Part shown: positions 37,470-45,870 of the stretch, piece by piece
Position numbering within the stretch: position 1 is the stretch's first letter
Layout: the number at the start of each line of letters is the position of its first letter
NCBI RefSeq assembly: GCF_000236905.1
Contig: NC_016532.1
Coordinates: 372,001 to 436,000 of the forward strand
Direction of reading: 5' to 3'
DNA from: Tetrapisispora phaffii CBS 4417
Lineage: Eukaryota > Ascomycota > Saccharomycetes > Saccharomycetales > Saccharomycetaceae
DNA length: 64,000 bases
The notes under the pieces: generated by a model
The model's input: only the letters and a program-made list of their open reading frames with translations
What the model was told of the DNA's origin: nothing
Databases searched by the model: none
Translations under genes and position numbers: made by a program

Positions 37470-38064
37470 TACTTTTCAAGAAGGAATTGCTCAAAATACA
37501 CAAATTCAACCTAAAGTACCCTGGTATACCTCATTCCATCCATTGAACACATAAATGGACAGAATGAAAAAAATGACAGCTAGTAATAAGTGCCCCATTC
37601 CTCCATATGCATATTATCAATATCAAATTAATAGATTCCCAATACTGAAGGACATTCTTATCCTAGAGATACTACAATCTTACCAAATCAAGTAGTTTTT
37701 TTGACTTGGTAGGCCTTAATAACATACCTATTAAATGGTTGTGATATATAACTTTTAAATAATGAATATAATGAATCCCTAATAACTTTGAACATCAATT
37801 CAGTGCGCAATTTGACCTTTGTTGTGTTGTACAACACAACAAAGGTCAAATGACATTGTGATCGTTAGTGTCATTTTGAGTTGACGTGTTAGGGTAATCT
37901 GACCTTCAACATCAAAATGAAAGCAACTTCGAAAGAGGTTCATTTCCTTCAAGTAATATATATCATTGCTAATAAACAAATTCTAAACTTTACTACCTTG
38001 CATTGCATTATAGTCCCATTGCATTGAGACAATCGATGTTTTAAGAGGCCACTTACAATATTAA
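37470..38064. other. AHC2-MRX15 intergenic region
   Basis: A 595-base AT-rich spacer whose main feature is a 42-bp perfect palindrome (separate entry). No RNA gene or conserved open frame was recognised. Confidence 0.5.
37810..37851. repeat. 42-bp perfect palindrome without spacer
   Basis: Bases 37810-37830 (ATTTGACCTTTGTTGTGTTG then T) are followed immediately by their exact reverse complement at 37831-37851. The half site is a mixed sequence, not a simple AT repeat. It lies about 340 bases after the AHC2 stop and 213 bases before the MRX15 ATG. Long palindromes with no central spacer are unstable in yeast, so its presence is notable; a fold-back replication or repair origin is an inference. 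Confidence 0.97.
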
Positions 38065-38958
38065 ATGGTAGCCAATTTATCCGTTGCAAAAGTGCTCAAT
38101 GGATTACTGTCCAAAAATACACCAACAGTGATCTATGCTAAACCTTTAAAACGTTCAATTAAGGTAGCCACTGCTTTATTGTCTTTTTCCTTCTTTGGCT
38201 ATGGTATATCGTTTGCCAGCTGGTCATGGGAATCATCGTTATCACGTTTAAGAGACTTGAAACAAAGAGATGAGATAGCTAAAGGGTCTACGTGGGAGAA
38301 AGTGAAATTCTATGCTTCCACGTTATCGCCTTTTATTCTGCCCATCTTACCACTTACTATCTCAGTGGGGGCTCTCTTGGTGAGATCAAGAGTTGTATCT
38401 AAAGTTACTTATTACCCCCCAATTACAGCTGGTTCGAAGCCACTAGTTGAATTTACTCGTAATAGCTTGCTATTAAGTAGACCTGTGGTGACCAAAAGAC
38501 TGGTACCTTCGATTAATACGGTAGGCAAAACTAAGATATTTACCGGGGAAGGTACAAATGGAGCAGAAAATAAAAGTTCTTATATATTTTACCTCACTGA
38601 CAAGAATCCATTAGTCGAACATTTTTGGGATAAGATATTCATTTTCCAGAGATCTGGGTCATTCTTTATGGACGATCCAAGAACTTTTGATGCTTTATTT
38701 GGAGGTGATTCAATCAAGTCATTAGATTCTTTAAAAAGGAGTAAACAACTAAGTAATGTAACTAATAACAGGACCGATACATATCAACAAGAAGAAAAAG
38801 AAGCTGAAGACAACAAAAGACTCTTGAGTAAACTATCAGAGAAGCAGTTGCAAAGAGCAAAAATACATTCCAACTCGGCTAAGAGCATTGTACAGAATAT
38901 TAATTCCAACCATAAAAAAATCATTAATATATTTTGGAGGACAGCAATAGAACTCTGA
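38065..38958 (+). CDS. MRX15: Mitochondrial inner-membrane ribosome receptor
   Basis: A 297-residue protein corresponding to S. cerevisiae YNR040W/Mrx15, which binds mitochondrial ribosomes at the inner membrane and overlaps in function with Mba1 in co-translational insertion; it belongs with the TMEM223-like proteins. Two hydrophobic segments are visible, at about residues 34-53 (TALLSFSFFGYGISFASW) and 90-107 (FILPILPLTISVGALLV), followed by a soluble, basic C-terminal domain with a coiled, charged tail. The call rests on this architecture and on its position before COQ2. Its stop codon is only 10 bases from that of the converging COQ2. Confidence 0.88.
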   Translation: MVANLSVAKVLNGLLSKNTPTVIYAKPLKRSIKVATALLSFSFFGYGISFASWSWESSLSRLRDLKQRDEIAKGSTWEKVKFYASTLSPFILPILPLTISVGALLVRSRVVSKVTYYPPITAGSKPLVEFTRNSLLLSRPVVTKRLVPSINTVGKTKIFTGEGTNGAENKSSYIFYLTDKNPLVEHFWDKIFIFQRSGSFFMDDPRTFDALFGGDSIKSLDSLKRSKQLSNVTNNRTDTYQQEEKEAEDNKRLLSKLSEKQLQRAKIHSNSAKSIVQNINSNHKKIINIFWRTAIEL

Positions 38959-38965
38959 CTATTGA

Positions 38966-38973
38966 TATTTACA
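38966..38973 (-). promoter_or_regulatory. Puf3-type site overlapping the COQ2 stop codon
   Basis: On the COQ2 strand this reads TGTAAATA, in which the TAA (38969-38971) is the COQ2 stop codon. It matches the Puf3 consensus UGUANAUA. Puf3 targets are mRNAs for mitochondrial proteins, which fits, but a site overlapping a stop codon would be crossed by ribosomes, so function is uncertain. Confidence 0.35.
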
Positions 38974-40108
38974 AAAATCCTAACAACGTTAGGAGATAGT
39001 CAAAAAATAATGCATATGAGAAATATAGACCAGTTTTAATGTTGCTGGTGAAATATTTCCAACAGTCTGCTGGATTGTTAAGATCGACATTTTTAATCAT
39101 TGTAAATACTCTATAAGCAAATATGGCTAATCCACCAATGAACCCAGGACCTAAAATAAGACCTGCGTTTATGCCTGCAATTGTAAATAAAGAAAATTGT
39201 GCAGTAGCTAAAACTGTTGAAATCTTTTTAGTATTCTTACCCCAAGCCAATGCCGTTGATTTAATACCGGCTTTGACGTCAAATGCTTTATCTTGATGAG
39301 CATATATGGTGTCATATATCATGCACCATAAGAAACTACCCGTGTACAAGGGAAGCATGGTGGACCAGTCCATTATACCCATCGCTGGGAAACCCAGTAG
39401 AGCAGCCCAATTAAAACAAGCACTTAGTGCGATCTGTGGGTAATAAGTAAACCTTTTAAATAGTGGATATGTGAACACAATTGGTAAGGATGCAAGACCC
39501 ATCCACCAGCATTGTGCTGGTAATTGCGCTAAAACACCCATACCAACAACTGTTTGAGCAACTAAGAATATGGAGGCATTCTTGGTAGAAACCCTTTTTG
39601 AAGCAATTGGCCTTTCGACTGATCGGATCACTTTATCATCCAAATTTTTATCCCATATATCATTAATTGTACAACCAGCACCTCTCATTACTAGAGATCC
39701 TAACCCAAACAGCCCCAGCATCCAGACAGTCGCACCCAAAGATGCGGAGGTCTGGATTGCAGCCATGGTTATTGCCCATGTACCAGGTAAATACAGTAAC
39801 CAGGTTCCTACTGGTTTTTCCAATCTCATTAATTCAGCATAAGGGATCCATTTCTGGGGTAGTTTCGACACAAATGGTCCCAGATTCTCAAGTCTATCTT
39901 TTCTTGCATTCTTCAACTCGTCTTCAGTGAATACAGGCTTATCCTCGGGAACCTTTGCACTGGAGTACCCTCTGAATTGACCTCTCGTAAATAAACTTCC
40001 GTTAACTTCACAAAATGACTTACAGCTAACAACACTCTTCTTAATGAACTGGCTGCCATTGAACGAGGAGACCATTGGTCTCGTAAATAAGCATCGAGAT
40101 ATATACAT
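38969..40108 (-). CDS. COQ2: 4-hydroxybenzoate polyprenyltransferase (ubiquinone synthesis)
   Basis: A 379-residue UbiA-family enzyme (S. cerevisiae Coq2, YNR041C, 372) of the mitochondrial inner membrane that joins the polyprenyl tail to 4-hydroxybenzoate in coenzyme Q synthesis. The first 50 residues are basic and hydroxylated, a mitochondrial presequence. The two Asp-rich Mg-diphosphate motifs are present: N149-D150...D153...D157 (NDIWDKNLDD) and D266...D273...D277 (DTIYAHQDKAFD). Several hydrophobic helices lie between and after them. The start is the ATG at 40106-40108; an in-frame TTG two codons upstream is discounted. Confidence 0.97.
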   Translation of the reverse strand: MYISRCLFTRPMVSSFNGSQFIKKSVVSCKSFCEVNGSLFTRGQFRGYSSAKVPEDKPVFTEDELKNARKDRLENLGPFVSKLPQKWIPYAELMRLEKPVGTWLLYLPGTWAITMAAIQTSASLGATVWMLGLFGLGSLVMRGAGCTINDIWDKNLDDKVIRSVERPIASKRVSTKNASIFLVAQTVVGMGVLAQLPAQCWWMGLASLPIVFTYPLFKRFTYYPQIALSACFNWAALLGFPAMGIMDWSTMLPLYTGSFLWCMIYDTIYAHQDKAFDVKAGIKSTALAWGKNTKKISTVLATAQFSLFTIAGINAGLILGPGFIGGLAIFAYRVFTMIKNVDLNNPADCWKYFTSNIKTGLYFSYALFFDYLLTLLGFL

Positions 40109-40658
40109 TACCAATTGATTACACTAAGGACTCTAAACTCTTGGACACTGCGTTTAACTGTTCTACTATATATTATTTCAAGCTCCAACTTTATAAGCAA
40201 ACTTTAGGAAGACAATTGATGGCAACAGACCTTTAACTACCGATACACAAGTATGTTCAAGAGCATACGAGCTTCGAAAACTTTTGTTACTCTGACTTCA
40301 GCTCAAAATATCGATACTCAAGTTTCTTCGAGAATGTGTTTTATCGGTTTGGAAGATCTTGAAGCGATGCCTCGAAACTTGAAAGATGTCTTTTATCGCA
40401 GACCTTCAAGAACCTTGAATTGTAAAAGAAATGTTTTGAAAAAATTTTGAAGACTTGAACACCATTAAGATGACTGTAAGCATGGTCGATTGTTATATAA
40501 GAAGATGAGTTATCAACTATCGTTGATATATTGGTAAGGTTTTCTTTCAATTGGTGGCTTTGCTTTTGAGATTCCAGCATAGCGCATATATTGGGATTAA
40601 ACTGATATAAATAAATACAATACATAGACAGAGACACCTCCACAACATTAAGAGAAAC
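40109..40658. other. COQ2-MVD1 divergent promoter region
   Basis: A 550-base shared promoter with repeated TTC/GAA-like words (for example TTCAAGAACCTTGAA at 40405-40419, close to a heat-shock-element pattern). A 65-codon ORF within it is listed separately. No exact Upc2 sterol element was found; CATACGA at 40264-40270 differs from it by one base. Confidence 0.35.
40253..40450 (+). CDS. Orphan 65-codon ORF, doubtful
   Basis: Starts with an ATG and encodes a basic 65-residue peptide (MFKSIRASKTFVTLTSAQN at its start, RNVLKKF at its end). I do not recognise it and the corresponding S. cerevisiae interval has only a dubious ORF. It lies in the MVD1 promoter and is most likely a chance frame, but its basic N-terminus could pass as a mitochondrial targeting sequence. 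Confidence 0.15.
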   Translation: MFKSIRASKTFVTLTSAQNIDTQVSSRMCFIGLEDLEAMPRNLKDVFYRRPSRTLNCKRNVLKKF

Positions 40659-41849
40659 ATGACTCTACACGTTGCTTCTGCCACTGCTCCTGTTAATATT
40701 GCTACCTTGAAGTACTGGGGTAAGAGAGACAAGGATTTGAACTTGCCTACTAATTCTTCTATTTCAGTAACATTGTCTCAAGATGATTTAAGAACTTTGA
40801 CCTCTGTTGCATGTGGTCCAGAATTACAAGAAGATAAGTTATGGTTAAACGGTAAGGAGGAATCTCTAGGTAGTGAAAGAACTCAAAACTGTTTGAAGGA
40901 TTTGAGGGACTTGAGGGCTAAGATGGAAGCCTCTGACTCCAGCATGCCAACTATGTCTCAATGGAAATTGCATATTGTTTCAGAAAATAACTTCCCAACT
41001 GCTGCTGGTTTAGCTTCGTCTGCTGCAGGGTTTGCTGCTTTGGTTGTTGCCATCACAAAGGTCTTCCAATTGAAAGAGGATTACTCTGAAATCTCAAAGA
41101 TTGCTAGAAAGGGTTCCGGTTCTGCTTGTAGATCTTTATTCGGTGGTTATGTTGCTTGGGAAATGGGGCAATCTATTGATGGTTCCGATTCCAAAGCTGT
41201 TCCAGTTAGCACTAAAGAGGACTGGCCAAATATGAAGGCTGCTGTCTTAGTTGTCAGTGATGTCAAGAAGGACACGCCATCAACTAGCGGAATGCAATTG
41301 ACTGTCAAGACCTCTGATTTATTCCAAGAAAGAATTAAGAACGTTGTTCCAAAGAGATTCGAGGAAATGAAGAAGTCTATTGTTGAAAAAGATTTTGCAA
41401 CTTTTGCTGACTTAACTATGAAAGACTCAAACAGTTTCCACGCAACTTGTCTAGACTCCTACCCACCAATTTTCTACATGAATGATACTTCAAGAAAAAT
41501 TATTAGATTAGTTCACAACATTAATGCTTTTTACAATGAAACAATTGTTGCTTACACTTACGATGCTGGTCCAAACGCTGTTCTGTATTATTTAGAAGAA
41601 AATGAGGAAAAATTATTTGCCTTTATTTACAAGTACTTCAATAAAGTCAGTGGTTGGGACACTAAATACAATGCTTCTGAGTTACAAAATTTCCTAAAGA
41701 AATTCGATGCAGTTGAAGAAAAGTTAAATTTCCAAACTGATGAGGATATTTACAAGGGTGTCTCTAGAGTCATTTTGACTAGAGTTGGTGATGGTCCACA
41801 ATCAACTGATCAATGTTTGATTAACAAGGAAACCGGTTTACCAAATTAA
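40659..41849 (+). CDS. MVD1: Mevalonate diphosphate decarboxylase
   Basis: A 396-residue GHMP-superfamily enzyme, the same length as S. cerevisiae Mvd1/Erg19 (YNR043W). It converts mevalonate-5-diphosphate to isopentenyl diphosphate in the sterol/isoprenoid pathway in the cytosol. Conserved blocks are complete: APVNIATLKYWGKRD (residues 10-24), the ATP-binding PTAAGLASSAAG (113-124), GSGSACRSLFGGYVAW (152-167) and the catalytic Asp302 in YDAGPNAVLYYL. Codon use is strongly biased toward yeast preferred codons (GGT, GCT, AGA, TTG), indicating high expression. Confidence 0.99.
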   Translation: MTLHVASATAPVNIATLKYWGKRDKDLNLPTNSSISVTLSQDDLRTLTSVACGPELQEDKLWLNGKEESLGSERTQNCLKDLRDLRAKMEASDSSMPTMSQWKLHIVSENNFPTAAGLASSAAGFAALVVAITKVFQLKEDYSEISKIARKGSGSACRSLFGGYVAWEMGQSIDGSDSKAVPVSTKEDWPNMKAAVLVVSDVKKDTPSTSGMQLTVKTSDLFQERIKNVVPKRFEEMKKSIVEKDFATFADLTMKDSNSFHATCLDSYPPIFYMNDTSRKIIRLVHNINAFYNETIVAYTYDAGPNAVLYYLEENEEKLFAFIYKYFNKVSGWDTKYNASELQNFLKKFDAVEEKLNFQTDEDIYKGVSRVILTRVGDGPQSTDQCLINKETGLPN

Positions 41850-42261
41850 CTCCAATTGACTACAAATTCATTTCTGAACTATTAATAACTTAACATTACT
41901 GTAATAAATATATAAACACAAATTCATATAAGCCCACTTGCTAATAAATGTTCGTTTAAGAACTAAAAGAAAACACTTTTTTGGATTAAGGCAATAATCT
42001 CATATAAGGTAATTATAAAATGATATAATATTTATAATTAAGCCTAAAGTATGTTTTAGTTTTTAAATGATATTATATTAATAATAATATTTATATATGT
42101 ATATATACAATTGAAATAATTCCAATTAAATATGGATTTTTTTCAATGATTCGTTTGCTTTATGACTAAAGTATTATCAGTTTTCTGATTAATGTATGGA
42201 TTGGAGTATATGGTTCGTAAACTTGGATGGTAAATTATTCATTAATGTATTTTTAATTGTT
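41850..42261. other. MVD1-TUP1 convergent 3' region
   Basis: Very AT-rich spacer between two converging genes, with TATATA-rich tracts near 42090-42110 suited to 3'-end formation on both strands. No other feature seen; the near-palindromic AT run around 42065-42095 is low-complexity. Confidence 0.4.
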
Positions 42262-44361
42262 TCACATTTTATCAGAATCTGCAATTTTACGATATTTCCA
42301 AATTCTAGCTTTACAATCACCACTACCAGTAGCAAATACACCGTATTCTGTGCCTAATGGGTGACCATTAGCAACAGCAACAGAGATAACAGAATTTCTG
42401 TGACCTTGTAGCATCAATAATGGATTACCTGATTTGGTATCCCAGAACAAGACACCACGGTCCTTAGAACCCGATAAAATATATTCATCACCTTGTGTAG
42501 TAGCCACGGATAAAACAAAATCTTTGTGACCAGTGTACGTAACTTCACAGGTACCCGGGACGTTTGGTTTGAGGTCTTTGTTGTTAGCATCATTTAGATT
42601 CCATAGTTTTACAGATCTATCTAAAGAACCGGATACAACATTGTTACCATCTCTAGTAAATACAACACTGTAGACTGAATCTTTGTGACCAGTTCCTAAT
42701 TCGTTTTCTGAGTCTAACCTTTCGACTAAGAAACCCGTTTCTGAATCCCAAACACGTACAGCACGGTCTAAAGAACCGGCAGCAATGTATTTACCATCCT
42801 CTGGAGAAACAGCAACGGTAGTGACACCGTCTTCAATAGATAAAGTTAAAGAACATTGACCAGTACGTAAATCCCAGATTCTAACGGTACGATCGCCGGA
42901 ACCAGAAACCAATTTCTCACCGGATGGGAAGTAGTCTAGAGAGTAAATATCTTGTTCATGGCCTTGTAATACCATAATTATCTTCTTTTGAGCAATATCC
43001 CAGATTCTGATTAATCTATCTTCAGCACCAGTAGCTAGAAATTTACCATCTGGTGAGAAACAGACAGAACGAATGTATAAATCAGAAGAAGTAGTTGCGG
43101 AAGTAGAGTAAGTTGTAGTGTCGTTATTTTCTTCACCTCCTTCGGAATCCTTTGAGTTTTGGCCCGGAGTGATGTGTGAAGCTGAATCGTCTGAGAGTCT
43201 AGCAATCAATTCACCAGAGGCTACGTTGTAAACTTGAGTAGTCTTGTTACAACCTGTAGCTAGGAATTTCCCGTCGTTGCTGAATCTAACGCAGCAGACA
43301 ACGGAGGTGTGGTCCAAGGACTTGTGTAACTCGACGTCGATGTTTCTTGGCAAAGCTGGATTATACAAGATGTAGTAGTCATCGGTTTGTTTTTTTAAGC
43401 CTGCAGGGATAGTCTGAGAGTCCAAGTCCAGCAAGAAAGGAGGAATTGGTTTTGTATGGTTTGCGCGCTGGTCGTAAGGTACTAAATAGTGGCTTTCCTT
43501 TGTAGCAGACGTTGCCTTTGCTTCCTTTGCGGGGGCTGGCGCTTCTGTTTTTTTGTCTTCTGTCTTTGATGCGATAGCTGGAACTGGAACGGGAGCCGCT
43601 TCTTGCTTTGGTTCGACAGGGACAGCTGGGACGGCAGCTGAGGCAGCAGCAGCTGATGCTGCTGGTAGCGGAGCTGCTGGCTTCTCGACGGCAGCGATAA
43701 TTGGAGCAGCAGGAGCAACCGGAGCAGCAACTGGAGCAGGTTTGGCTGGAGCGACGCTAGCTGGCGCTGTAGCTGGAGAGCCGGCAAACTCAGATTGCGC
43801 CGGCTGGGTCAAAGCTGGAGCCGGAGCGGCCACAACCGGAGGGGCTTGTGGTTGGCCCGCTGCCGCAACTGAGATGCTCCCGGGTGGGAACGGCAAGGTC
43901 TGGGCACCGCTGCTTGGCAACTGCGACTGCTGCAAGTGTGCTGGAACGAGCTGCGGCATGGAGCCCACTGGAGCCTGGTAAGGCTGTTGGATGTGCTGTG
44001 GGAACACAGCGTTCGCCGTGTTTGGGGAGCCTTGCTGTTGCTGCTGGTGTTGTTGCTGCTGCAGCTGCTGTTGCTGGGAATGGTGCGCGCTCAAGGACGA
44101 GAGCTGTAGGCCTCGCTGGTCAAGCTCGATCTTCAGTCTGTTGATCTCCTCTTCGTAGGCATCTTTCATTTTCCTATGCGTGAGCTCTAGCTCGTAGACG
44201 GTGTTTCTGATCTGCTGCATCTCTGCCAGTTGCTGGTTGACTTTGGAGTCGTAGTCCTTCTGGTTCTGCAGACGATACGAGTTGGCCTCCTGGGAGACCT
44301 GTGCGAACTCCTGTCTGACCGCCTCCAGCAGGTCGTTAACTTTGTTCGGTGGGGCTGACAT
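42262..44361 (-). CDS. TUP1: General transcriptional co-repressor (Tup1)
   Basis: A 699-residue protein (S. cerevisiae Tup1, YCR084C, 713) that forms the Tup1-Cyc8 co-repressor with a 4:1 stoichiometry. The N-terminal coiled coil for tetramerisation and Cyc8 binding is at residues 1-85 ([20 protein letters not shown] at the start). A Gln-rich run (about 95-112) and a long Ala/Pro/Val-rich linker (about 115-275) follow. The conserved HYLVPYDQR segment is near 292. Seven WD40 repeats occupy about 340-699, with a Ser/Thr/Asn-rich insertion after the first. Composition is split: the 5' half is GC-rich, while the WD half has normal AT-rich yeast usage (see GC island). Confidence 0.98.
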   Translation of the reverse strand: MSAPPNKVNDLLEAVRQEFAQVSQEANSYRLQNQKDYDSKVNQQLAEMQQIRNTVYELELTHRKMKDAYEEEINRLKIELDQRGLQLSSLSAHHSQQQQLQQQQHQQQQQGSPNTANAVFPQHIQQPYQAPVGSMPQLVPAHLQQSQLPSSGAQTLPFPPGSISVAAAGQPQAPPVVAAPAPALTQPAQSEFAGSPATAPASVAPAKPAPVAAPVAPAAPIIAAVEKPAAPLPAASAAAASAAVPAVPVEPKQEAAPVPVPAIASKTEDKKTEAPAPAKEAKATSATKESHYLVPYDQRANHTKPIPPFLLDLDSQTIPAGLKKQTDDYYILYNPALPRNIDVELHKSLDHTSVVCCVRFSNDGKFLATGCNKTTQVYNVASGELIARLSDDSASHITPGQNSKDSEGGEENNDTTTYSTSATTSSDLYIRSVCFSPDGKFLATGAEDRLIRIWDIAQKKIIMVLQGHEQDIYSLDYFPSGEKLVSGSGDRTVRIWDLRTGQCSLTLSIEDGVTTVAVSPEDGKYIAAGSLDRAVRVWDSETGFLVERLDSENELGTGHKDSVYSVVFTRDGNNVVSGSLDRSVKLWNLNDANNKDLKPNVPGTCEVTYTGHKDFVLSVATTQGDEYILSGSKDRGVLFWDTKSGNPLLMLQGHRNSVISVAVANGHPLGTEYGVFATGSGDCKARIWKYRKIADSDKM

Positions 44362-44740
44362 GGGGGTGGGGTACAGTAGCGTGTATGTGTGAGCGAGTGT
44401 GTTTGGTGGCGCGTATGGGGGAAGTGTAGAGTCGATATGTAGCTCAGCACAGGGCAGCTTCTTTATATGCGGCGGTAGGTATCGTATGCGAGGTAGGGGA
44501 GCGTGATAACGGGGTACAGCAGCACAGATCTGGTGTCCTGTGCCCGTTCAATGCAACACGTAGTGGCGTTCGATCAACCCATTATTCTCGATGTTTGTTT
44601 TTCACACTCTGACCTTTGTTGTTTTGTTACTAGAAGGAATTGGAAAAAATTGCAAGGCGGTAGATGGCACACAACTGGTGCCAAAGCGCATTTCGTGCAA
44701 AACAACAAAACACACCGCCAGCGCCCGGGCGGCAGCGACA

Positions 44741-44771
44741 GCGGCGGCGGCCAGCGGGGGGCCGCCGCCGC
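44741..44771. repeat. GC-only inverted repeat, 12-bp arms
   Basis: The left arm GCGGCGGCGGCC (44741-44752) is the exact reverse complement of 44760-44771, with a 7-base loop AGCGGGG. Part of a CGG/CCG-rich tract; capable of a very stable hairpin. Confidence 0.9.
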
Positions 44772-44802
44772 GAATTAAGGGGCGTGCGGGTAATGCAGCA
44801 TG

Positions 44803-44863
44803 CACCACGTGAGACGCACGTGGTGTCACGTGACCCTTACCATCGTCACGTTGTTACCACGTG
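44803..44863. promoter_or_regulatory. Cluster of four CACGTG boxes plus one CACGTT
   Basis: CACGTG at 44806-44811, 44817-44822, 44827-44832 and 44858-44863, with CACGTT at 44847-44852. Centre-to-centre steps are 11, 10, 20 and 11 bases, close to whole helical turns, placing them on one DNA face. The first two also form a 9+9 inverted repeat (44803-44825), and the third is the full palindrome GTCACGTGAC, the ideal Cbf1 site. Candidate binders are bHLH factors such as Cbf1, Pho4 or Tye7. Two Reb1-type sites flank the cluster. Confidence 0.75.
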
Positions 44864-45082
44864 ACGGTCCTTTCCGCCCGGGTAAGTGTCTGTTGGTGGC
44901 GGCACCTAGCCGCGTGCCGCCACAGCCAAGAAACCCGAGGTTCGAGCAACAGCAGCCATGGCCCACACACCCCCAATGGCAAACGACTCTGGGAGGCACT
45001 GTCCCCACCACGGTCGACCATCCCAGTAGCGATCGATGCCACCGATAGGCACTGGCTCGGCAGTGCATCATCTGGCGTTATA

Positions 45083-45114
45083 AGCAGTTGCTGGTGCAAG
45101 CACCAGCAACTGCT
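45083..45114. repeat. Perfect inverted repeat, 15-bp arms, 2-bp loop, upstream of CSM1
   Basis: The left arm AGCAGTTGCTGGTGC (45083-45097) is the exact reverse complement of the right arm (45100-45114), with loop AA. The right arm ends 59 bases before the CSM1 ATG, so it may lie in the 5' untranslated leader, where it would fold into a very stable RNA hairpin. Confidence 0.95.
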
Positions 45115-45173
45115 CAAACACTCTTTGTGGTTCCCATCGCAACCCCTGCCAACTGGACCCAGCGCACCCCCCG

Positions 45174-45746
45174 ATGGCTAACACGTTGGAACAATACAAG
45201 AAACTGATAGGCGAGCGTCTGGATAATGCGGACTTGCTCGTCTCGAAGCTGGTGCTCGAGAACTCGCTGCTGAAACAGCAACTCGAGTCGAAGGACGAGC
45301 AACTCAAGCTTCTCAACGGCAGACTCGAGCATCTGGCCGCGCAAGAGCAGAGGCATGCCTCTGCTCTGCAGGATGCAAACGAGGCCACCGAGATCGTCAA
45401 GGACCTATTTGAGCACATGTGCGGCGTGCGCTTGCACAAATCGTATGAGGACGACACGGGTCTGTGGTTCGATACTTCCCAGGGTTCGTCAAAGGGCGTT
45501 ATGGACTACAAACTGGGCTTCGTGAAGGCACAGGCCTCGGATTCTGCGGGCTCCGCAGACTCGAGCACGAGCGCTGGGGGCACCCAGGTCATATACGTGC
45601 CTCTCTTGAAACAACGGTCCGCTGAGGAACTCAAGAAACTTCAGGAACAGCTTCCGGATTACATGTTCGACACTTTGAGCTTTCCCCTGGCCTCGTTGAA
45701 CCAATTCTACACAAAACTCACAAGAAGTCTCAACAAGCACGAGTGA
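45174..45746 (+). CDS. CSM1: Monopolin / nucleolar rDNA-clamp subunit Csm1
   Basis: A 190-residue protein, the same length as S. cerevisiae Csm1 (YCR086W). With Lrs4 it forms the V-shaped complex that crosslinks sister kinetochores in meiosis I (monopolin, with Mam1 and Hrr25) and that recruits condensin to rDNA in the nucleolus. Residues 1-80 form a long coiled coil (LEQYKKLIGERLDNADLLVS and on), which dimerises and binds Lrs4. The C-terminal globular domain (about 85-185) has the kinetochore-binding surface typical of the family, ending FPLASLNQFYTKLTRSL. Its codon use is markedly GC-rich (CTG, CTC, GAG, TCG), unlike its AT-rich neighbours outside the island. Confidence 0.95.
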   Translation: MANTLEQYKKLIGERLDNADLLVSKLVLENSLLKQQLESKDEQLKLLNGRLEHLAAQEQRHASALQDANEATEIVKDLFEHMCGVRLHKSYEDDTGLWFDTSQGSSKGVMDYKLGFVKAQASDSAGSADSSTSAGGTQVIYVPLLKQRSAEELKKLQEQLPDYMFDTLSFPLASLNQFYTKLTRSLNKHE

Positions 45747-45870
45747 CGTGCTGCTTCGCAAGCCCTATACAGGTACATATAAACTTTGCATTTCAATAGG
45801 TAGATATTTAATATATACGCGTTACAAACGACCTGGCATACTTCTATTCTATTCCCCAAGTCTTTTGGTT

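Larger units (their letters stand above)
44362..45173. promoter_or_regulatory. TUP1-CSM1 divergent promoter region
   Basis: An 812-base shared promoter, the most structured spacer in the window. It contains a GC-only inverted repeat (44741-44771), two Reb1-type CGGGTAA sites (44787-44793 and 44879-44885), a cluster of CACGTG boxes between them, and a 15+15 perfect inverted repeat 59 bases before the CSM1 ATG. Open frames inside it are products of the high GC content and show no recognisable protein. Confidence 0.7.

Noticed and set aside
40264..40270. Upc2 sterol regulatory element in the MVD1 promoter
   Set aside because: CATACGA is TCGTATG on the other strand, one base off the core TCGTATA; a single mismatch copy is not enough to call.
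43553..43981. 142-codon Ala/Gly-rich frame opposite TUP1
   Set aside because: It is the antisense shadow of the Ala/Pro-rich TUP1 linker in GC-rich DNA, where stop codons are scarce.
44931..44960. tRNA B-box-like GGTTCGAG
   Set aside because: No A box, acceptor pairing or terminator around it; no tRNA was found elsewhere in the window either.
44602..45181. Several overlapping 60-130 codon frames in the TUP1-CSM1 promoter
   Set aside because: All six frames are relatively open because of high GC content; compositions are Arg/Pro/Ala-rich on both strands and mutually overlapping.
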